From Astropecten irregularis (taxonomy: Eukaryota > Echinodermata > Asteroidea > Paxillosida > Astropectinidae), in the NCBI GenBank assembly GCA_963971285.1, contig OZ020254.1:8990001-9054000 (forward strand): DNA of 64,000 nt. The letters are read 5' to 3'. Positions 27,401 through 36,400 of this stretch are shown piece after piece; the stretch's first letter is position 1; every line of letters starts with the position of its first letter. The notes beneath the pieces are model-generated. The model worked only from the letters and a program-made list of their open reading frames with translations, was not told where the DNA came from and made no database searches. The translations under genes and the position numbers were made by a program.

Positions 27401-30400
27401 TGTAGACATTTCTTCCAATAATATTGCTAAATGTTGCACAATGTACAGATGTACAATGACAACGCATTGTGATTTGTCTTATCACTTGTACCTTTTCCCT
27501 ATAAACACACATTCATACTGTAAACACACATACTTGAATGTTACAAGGGTATTTTTTTAATTTAAAAGGACTTTCAAGCATGCAACTCAGACTGAACAAA
27601 AAACAAGAAAATTCTGAACTTAACACGTTTTTGTGCAGCGTTTTTCTATGTTTAATGGTGTGTGTGTGATGAGAAAAACAAGGAAATCAGCTGATCCGAA
27701 GGAAAAGTTGCATGCCTGTATATTGAGGCAAACAATGATACTTTTGTAATGATCTTCCACGTTCCCCTTCAGTCCAACATCACACCTGGTTTATTTTTAG
27801 TGACTTGATCATGAATGCCAGGACCAATGCGTCAATTAAAACATTCATGATTCACTCAATAGTGTCATTTTGTCAAAATCGATCCCGGCCAACACTTTGA
27901 TGCCACAACTGAATGCTGTTGAGATGTATTAAATTTCCCTGGTTCCCTGCGTCACATTCTCTGTCATCCATGCACTTCAATTGCTCCTTTTGTTTTTTTG
28001 CAAATCTGAAGCTAGGTCTGCTTGGCAAACGTGAGCAAACGTGAGCAAACGTGTGACGACAGGGGGGAGGGTAGGAGATTGTGTTTACTTTGGAAGCTTG
28101 CCCCTAAGTGTGGTGATTTCCGTTGCACTTGCTTTCCGGTATCCTGGCCATTTAATTAATATTGATCCGAACGGATTCACTCTTCGACAAATGCGGTTAT
28201 ACACCCCGGCCACTTTAGTAACCGGCCCACACTCAGTGCCAACGGGCAGAGGATTCTGCATAAATTTGGGTTCCAGCAAGACGTTCTTCTCGACAGACTG
28301 TGCTTAACACGAGAGAGGGAGGAAGAGAGAGGAAAAGAAAAAAAATCCAACAATAGGGAAAATACCAAGCAAGAAAACAACGGAAATTGTCAGACATGTC
28401 GGTTCTACTTTTGTCCCGAGAGTACGAGCGCGTTAAAATATGACACAGATCAATTGACTTTTCCATTCACTCTTGGAAACGTCTGCTTCACTTTATGTTA
28501 ATCGTAATTTACGTGAATCATGATTTTAGCTTTCATTCAGTTCATTGTTATTAAAGCTGTACAATACATGTATGTCCATGAAGAAGAAAATATTGGAAGA
28601 TTTTATCCGTCAGCAAAGGACCCTCAAGTCATCAGAGAAGAAATATTACAAAGGATAGCCAGTGCAGGAAAAATTATAGATGAAGCTTACTCCCCAAAAC
28701 ACTACCATTTCTTGAATTAAAAAAATAATAATAAAATACTCCTTTAACAACTTTAAAGTCAGTGGCTGTCCAGAGAAACAAATATTTTTTTGAGATTTCA
28801 AACTTGCCTTCCGCTGAAAGACCGTTTCAGTCATCAATGCAGACTTTGATGTACATGTATGTAAAGGAAGCCTACACTGTTCATAAGCTAGGTACTCAGG
28901 CTGATCAATTTTTATGTTCATGCTTTCAGAATTTCCCGTCAGAATATTTGTAACAAATTTTAACCAAAACAAGTCCATGTTTAAAGGTAATATCATACTT
29001 TGGTTTTTGTCAAAGAAATACAGATTCGTGGGCAAAAATATCAAGGAAGATACAGTAAAAGTAATCTGTGAAAATGTCAGTCCCATACGTTGTCCACTTT
29101 TTGAGAAAACAGCGAAAAACGGCCACAGTATTTCTTAAGTGTTTTCTCTTTTATTTTTGATCTTTTAAAAGATCAAAAAGATTTGTTGTCATTGTTTTAC
29201 TAATTTCTGGATAAATACACCATTTCAGGCGCAAAAATGTTAACAGTATGTTTCTACCACCACCATCTTCATACCCTGTAAGTTATACATAAATCTGTGA
29301 ACATTTCTGTTTTAGTCTCTTACCAAAGTATGATACTACCTTTAAATTGTTCGCAAACAAAACGTACTTAAATCCTTACAACCTTTTTCAACAATACAAA
29401 ACGTAAACCAGCTTGAACAATTTGAAATGAATAGGCATACCCCCACATGAATCCCAAGCAAAGTACATGAAAAAGGGTTCCAAGAAACTTAACTAACAAA
29501 AAAAAAGGTCGCAGCAATTTGAACATTTAACATAAGTCCCATACAAAGCAACAAAATGTGGTTACTTTATAAGCTACACACATTACCACCCACGCAAAAT
29601 TCAGACTTTACAAAGTATCCGGCGATTGAACTTCACAAAAATTTGTCATAAGAAAAATCCTTGATATGGATTATCGGAACCACGTTCGCGTCAAATTGCT
29701 TTTCCTGTCACCTGTGAGTAACAGAGATTCTGTTGATTTACTAAATTCCCAGAGTTATTGGAATTTCAGAAATGAATTTCAGCGTTGAGCTAGATTAGGA
29801 CTTTCCAAGCTTTTGAGGAGGGGTTGCTACCGACAATTTTTTAAGTGAAAGAATACAGTAAAATACAGGACTTTCCAAGCTTTTGAGTAGGGGTTGCTAC
29901 CGACAATTTTCAAAATGAATCAATACGGTAAAATACAACTGCAATTTAGTTTGAGGGGAAACAAGAGACAATCCCAATTAATAAAACAAAGAAACTTAGT
30001 ACAAACTTGTCCTCAATTTGAACCGCTGACCCACAAAAATCACATGTGGTAAGTGGATTTAGATCAAAATGGAGAAAAACAACTGGATTAATTTTCATCC
30101 TAGCTTGAGTATCAGCGGTTAACCAGAGGGTTGTTCTAGAATTTTAATACAAAAAACAGACTTCCTCCTAAAATACGAAGGTGTTATGCTCAAGTTCAGA
30201 GTTTTGTAATCTATAGCTTGACCGATATAATTTACATGCACATTTGATCCGACGTATAAGATGTTAAAAATGGCGGATAAAACCATTCTACAGGTGAATT
30301 CTCATTGAAGTTAAAGATGTTCTTGTAATTCCTACCCTATAGGGCTGTCAAATGATTTGTGAACTCAATATCCGGTAAACTGATCGTATTCTGCCATTAT

Positions 30401-33400
30401 AAAGGACTTTAGCAGTGTATCTATAAACCTTTCTGGCTGAGAAAGTTGATACCGTAAACCAGATCCTATTGCAAAGATACTGTCCACTGTTGAACTTATA
30501 AAAGTATAGCGGAATGCAGATCTGTGAATTTGTCACTAAAACCTACAGCATCATTGTGTTATCAAGGTGAAAGGAGTTTGGAAATTCATCTGTCTTTAAA
30601 ATTTAGCATTGGGCCAAAACAAAATGTGTTTGAGTGATCAAAATGACTAGGTTATACATGTATTAATGCTTCATCTCCTCACTTATTTGGGGTAGTTCTA
30701 GCAGGAAAAATATAGTGCGCACTGTCTTCTTGCAGTGTCACATTTTGATCAATGTTTGTCACCTCCCATTATCAACTGATTAAGGATGACTTTCCCGTTT
30801 AAAATGTGCCCTCTCCCTTCTCCCAAACCCATCATGGCAGGTGGTAACCTGAAGCTTGGCCGACTGACAAGATACCCGGTCAGGTCAGTGTCCGGAAAAA
30901 GGAAGATTAGCAGGATGACAAGAGACAAGAGACGGACAAACAAACAGGGACATGAGGCGGTGGGGATGTTGAGAGAGAGAGGGGGAGGGAGGGAAGAGAA
31001 ATAATGGCCTTTGACCGGAAATTTAACCAAAAGCTGGCAGTATCTTCTGAGTAAAAGGGTAGACAGATGACCGTACCCAGTCCCTCTCCCCAACCACCAA
31101 TCCCACCACATCTCAGTATCACCTCTGGGCCGCATGAGGAATTGGCATGAAACCGCCATTACATTCATCCGAGTGACGTACAGTATTTTTTTATTTTGAT
31201 TCCGGATTTATCAATCAGCGGATATTTCCGGCACTCTGATTGGCCGACCGGCCGGGGCGACGTCGTGCGGCTCACGACGAGCCACGATGAGTAACGTGTT
31301 TAGCTCATCCTTCGGTTAAATGTCAGACGGCAACGACGTACATGTATGCACGTGTGCGCAGTAAATTAAGAAGCGCCAGCATCCAATTTGGCCAACACCG
31401 AGATACAAGTTCTCTGGAAAGGATTATGTGTCGGAGGAATGTCATACTTTTAATCACAAAAGAGGGGCAGTGATTAAGTTGCTCGTGAGATCCAACTTGG
31501 CTTGGGCTTAATATCTTTTCTTCTTCTCTAGTTTTTTTTGCCGCTCGCAAACTCCACATAGCTCATTTCCCAGCGTTTCACGGATCACCAGTCCTACGGC
31601 GTCCTATATTTGGCCCAAAATCAATCACAGAAGTAATCAGTTTGAGACTGCAAAGATGACATACATATATTATAAGTTTATGTCTTCATCTTGACGATCA
31701 ATCCTCGTGTACCATCTACACAATTCCAACAATTGCCCACATTCTAGCATTCTATTTCTTTTCTTTGGATAAAAAATAAATGATGAATGTGAATATTTCC
31801 TCTGTTTGTTTCAAACTATTCAATGTTCTTTTTCATTAACATTAATGTTAATTATTCCAAAAAAGTAGTTTCTGTCGACGTATTCTGCCTACATCAGGAC
31901 TAGAATTTTGTGAAAAAAAGCACTGGACAGCCTGAGCAGGTCTAGTCACTGAAGCATTTCACTATAGACATGTGGCATTCATCTACATACTGTGCATGTA
32001 GGAAAACCGTAAAATGCAATATTGTGTCAAAAATCATCAATTTGGTACCACTTTATTTGTGCAAGGAAAACAAAATCATAAGACAGCTGGACTAGTGCAG
32101 TGCACACTTTACTACACCGACACTGAAATCACTAGACTCAGTTCACGGTCTAGTGGATATTTCAAGCCCTGCTACATGGGTTAATGGCACGATAGTTTCC
32201 ATTGCTAAAAGGTTTATGAAAATGTACCTGTAAGTGTATACATTCTTCATGATGGCTCCTATTTTGAAAGATGTTGGACCCGAGGATAAATCTACAAGAA
32301 CAGACGTCCCAGGTGGAGAGATTGGCTTGACTTTAATTTGATGAAGAACTGTGAATGTCCACTCATCATGGAAGATAATTGATGGTACATCTTCCTCAAT
32401 GTTACTCCAAGACAACGAGCCGAGATGACACCCTGCCCCGCCCCACCCTGCCCCGCCCCTTCCCCACCTCAAGCTTAAAATGTGGAAATGTTTGTCAATC
32501 TCCAGTATTAATTGTGCCAGCAACTTTGAGGCTAAAATGCTATTAAATCACAACAAGTTATTCAACGTGCAGTACACCCACTGGCATTAATCTTTACAGT
32601 GATTACTCGGGGGATGGTCGGGATCGATGGCGGGGGTGGGGGGCAGGGGAGGGGAAGAGTGGGCGGGGGCAGAAGAGGGGCTGTCTGCGCATCCCACGTC
32701 TACCACTCCTCAGCGCAACACCTTGTCCAGTCCGACAAGTACGCGGCAAATGTGACTTACAAGTGCCTGCATACCGTCGATCATCTTTCCCCCGAGCGAA
32801 GCACGCTCTGAAATTGAAATTTTGCCCCGGAGGTATCCCGGCACATGTTAAAATCACTTGGCCTTGCAAACTTGGCTTTCAACTTAACACTACATTAAAC
32901 TCAATTGCATGAAAGAAAGAGAAAAAAAAATGTGAAATACGTCATTCATGAATTTTTCATAATTTACACGAAGGTCCCGAGATGTCCAGAATTACGTCGC
33001 AAAATCCTTCCCATTTAAATTTTTTTTTTTTTGCTCACACAAAATTCTGCCGATTCAGAGAGAGAGAGAGAGAGTGAAAAATAAATTTCAACAAATCGAA
33101 TTGAGAAGGGTTTGCCGGCATAAACTGAGTGCTAATTCGTCAGAGTAGGCTTGCCGCTATTAAGCATTAGCCCGCAGTGCTGTGCTGTGCTGTCCAGAAA
33201 ATGTCCACTCCTCAAAACACGCCTCGGAAACGGGAAAGAAAAAAACAACAACCAAAAAGCGAAACGAAACGAGCTTGTGTTGATGACAGAGTGGATATAT
33301 ATAGAGAGAGATTTGGAGGGGGGGGGGGGGGGTAGGGAATTTCTTTGGCAAACGTCAGTGTGTCTTTGCTTTCATTGTAACCCGTTTGTTGAGCACTCAA

Positions 33401-36400
33401 GATGTGGTGTAATAATAGCTAATGGATTACGATATGTGTTTGTTCCTTCTCGGTCTTATTTATCAACGGAAGCCCGAGATTTATGCCGGAGAGGCCTACA
33501 TTTACACGGTTTATCAAAATAATGTTAAATGTTGTATTTTCAATGGACCTTTTTTTTTTTATGTTTGTACTGTACATAGCCTACTGGACCCACAAACCAG
33601 CCATCTACTTTGTAAGCACTGTTGACTGTGAACACATTTTCTGAAATGGCCCCAATTTTTCAACATCAATCAAAATTGATGAGGATTATTAACAGATATA
33701 CATGTATGATTAGTATGAATTTGGATGCTAGAACCTTTTGTGAACAGAAAAATAAAGATTCTCAGAATGTAATCCGTACACATAATTGCTCTTACTGAAA
33801 GATTGTCAGTGAGACATTGAAATTAGTTTACGTGAAGTGCGATTGCCAAATGCTTACAAGACAACCCATACCTGGCAAAAAAAATGGAAAAATGTTCACT
33901 GAAAATTTCTGAACATTTCATCAAATAAAACTCATTATCATGTTTCCTTTTATGTACAACCAAAATGAGAAACAATTTATGAAAAAGAAATACGGAATCA
34001 GTACAGATTACAGACGGTGTGCATTAAAATCTTTCTTTAATTAAGGAAAAGGTGTAAGCCAAGAGTAAAAAAATCCTGTTTATTTGAAGATGACCAATGT
34101 GAAAAAAAACAATCACAATCACCGACTCATCTACATGTAAACATCGGAATTGTTTCCTTTGAAACTGCCACCCGTCAGATTATGGCAAAACATCTTGACT
34201 CTAATGGAAATGGTACATCATCGACGTACTTGTAATAAATTAATCTAAGCTTCGTTCATCTGATATGTAGAAGTCCCGTCTCCTGCCGAATGCCGATGTA
34301 AGCTCGTAAAAAAAGCATCCTTAAAAGCCAGCGGCACGCCAGGCTTGTCAGTCAACTACAGACAATGAATGAACAAACGTTGCAACCAGATACCCCTACA
34401 CTTTGGTACAGTGGTACGTCATTATAACAAAAATGCCGGGATTCACAGAAATAGTTTGTTAGGCCTATAGTGATCGTTCATTATAGTGAACAATGTTCAG
34501 CAGGCATTTACATTATACAAAAAAAAATTGAGAGCCAAGGATGATGTTCGGTATAGCCAAATGTTTGGTATAGCAGTGTTTCTTATAGCAGCATTCCACA
34601 GAATCATCTTTTCTGTGGATACCACGCTCTGCTAATCTGAGCCCTTCGCCTAGTATCCTCTTCATCCCTAACAACTATAAGAAGACAAAATTGTATTCCA
34701 AGTTCACAATGTCAAGCATTCTACTGAGAATAAACTGTACCACCCACACTGTCTTAAGTTTTGAGAAAAATACCAGTCTTCCGAATGCCTGGTGCTCTAT
34801 CAGTCTATACGGAAACTCGCATGCTGTAATGCAGGACAGTAATGGGTCCCCTGTGTCTTCATACCATCATCCTTCACCGTAGTGTATATATTTGTGATCT
34901 TCAAACAGAGTGCAAGAAGCTATTTACAAAGATTAAGAGGAGCAAAATTACAGGAGAACAGACCCTACTTTGGCCTACACTGTTCATTAGAAGAGGATAA
35001 ATTGTACCCCAAAACAGGTGCAATGGGCTGTAGTCAAGCACATTGTCTTCTCCACAAATTTCCTCTCCCAATGTAAAATTGAGAAATTGAGGACAAAACA
35101 AATCCCGAAAACCAGAATTTTTGTTGACGAATCACACCCCTTGTCTGCTAAAGCAGGCATGTGACAGTTAGTGGCCACACAAAAAAACTCTGAAAACTCA
35201 AAGGAAAAAGATGAAATTTAAAAGTTCCTTTAGCTTTGTAAAGAGCAGATGTACAAAAAGCTGAAATTCTGAGTTAAAATCTAAATAAAAAGATTGGAAT
35301 TCAGATTTAAATCTGAAGTTTCACATCCGTGCAAAAGGTAGTTGTAAGACTGACAAGGCCCATGCTTTTTTGGTTCGGGAAGGGAAAGGTGCACGTGGAC
35401 AATTAAAATGTGATCAGCTTACCCGTCATGGTGAAGATTCCCACAAAGAGACCGATGTTCCTCCCCGCCAGCATCACATCCTCAGGATCTTTGGAGCCTT
35501 TGCTCTTACGGGCAGCCCAGAGCCCTACACCCAGGATCAGCAGATAGAAGACGACGATGGCTATGACGCCTCCCCAGTGGACCGCCATCTTGGTGGTTCT
35601 TTGGGCTCGGCCGAAGCTGGAAGATCAAAACACAGCCCGCGTTACGTATCCCAACCTGGCGTGGTGTGGCTTGTGCTACGTAGCTCCTGCAATATTACAA
35701 TCGTTCAGGTGCATTGAGCCATACATGTCATGAGTACCTGAACAGCCATATGGAGGGAGACAATTTACGATCCATGTCCATACGTTGACCAAAAGAAGAA
35801 AATCCTTGCAATATTACAAGCACAAAAAAAAAAACCCAAACCAGCATCTGATGAACCAAGATTTCCCATGGTGACTGTTTGCACTGTTTACGAACTGTTG
35901 AGTCCATTTTCTGTCTCAAACTCAATAATTTGTTTTTGGAGGCCTTGCAAATCCTATATGCTCCCTTTAAAAGCAAAACAGCAACTAAGGAATTGCCCCT
36001 GACTGGCGCCAACAAAGCAAATAATAAAACAAAACATTAAATATTGATCCAATGGCAAAGATATTGATTTCTTTCTTTTTCAGTACCAATCGATCTGTCA
36101 AATTCTTTACTGGCCCAAATATTTCAACAAACATACCTGGTATTTACAAATCAATCAAACGAACAATCAAACCCCGTTGAAGGTAGTATCATACTTTGGT
36201 ACCATACGAAACAGAAATCTCCACAGATTTAACTTGCAGGGTATAAAGATGGTGATGTTCAAGGGCGGCTGCAGTGCTTTTTTTAGTCAGGTTATTTTAT
36301 TGCCTTCATACAGAGAATATACTGACAAATAATGAATGGCAAGTCTTATTTTGGTTTCAAACCAGCATTTGGTTTTCTTTTGAACGGCTTTGCAAAATGG

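Larger units (their letters stand above)
21137..28979. other. CHT intron 1 sequence with SINEs and a CpG-rich patch
   Basis: Besides the SINEs, 26550-26660 is richer in CpG (GCGACTCGCGACAGTC and nearby) and could be an enhancer. Short (TA)n and ATGTAC runs occur. No exon with splice sites and family match was seen. Confidence 0.5.
29347..35422. other. CHT intron 1, 5' portion
   Basis: Holds the 70-bp tandem duplication, a CpG-rich patch at 31230-31300 (GGCCGACCGGCCGGGGCGAC), a G-rich tract at 32620-32670 and the pogo-like fragment. No coding exon was recognised. Confidence 0.5.
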
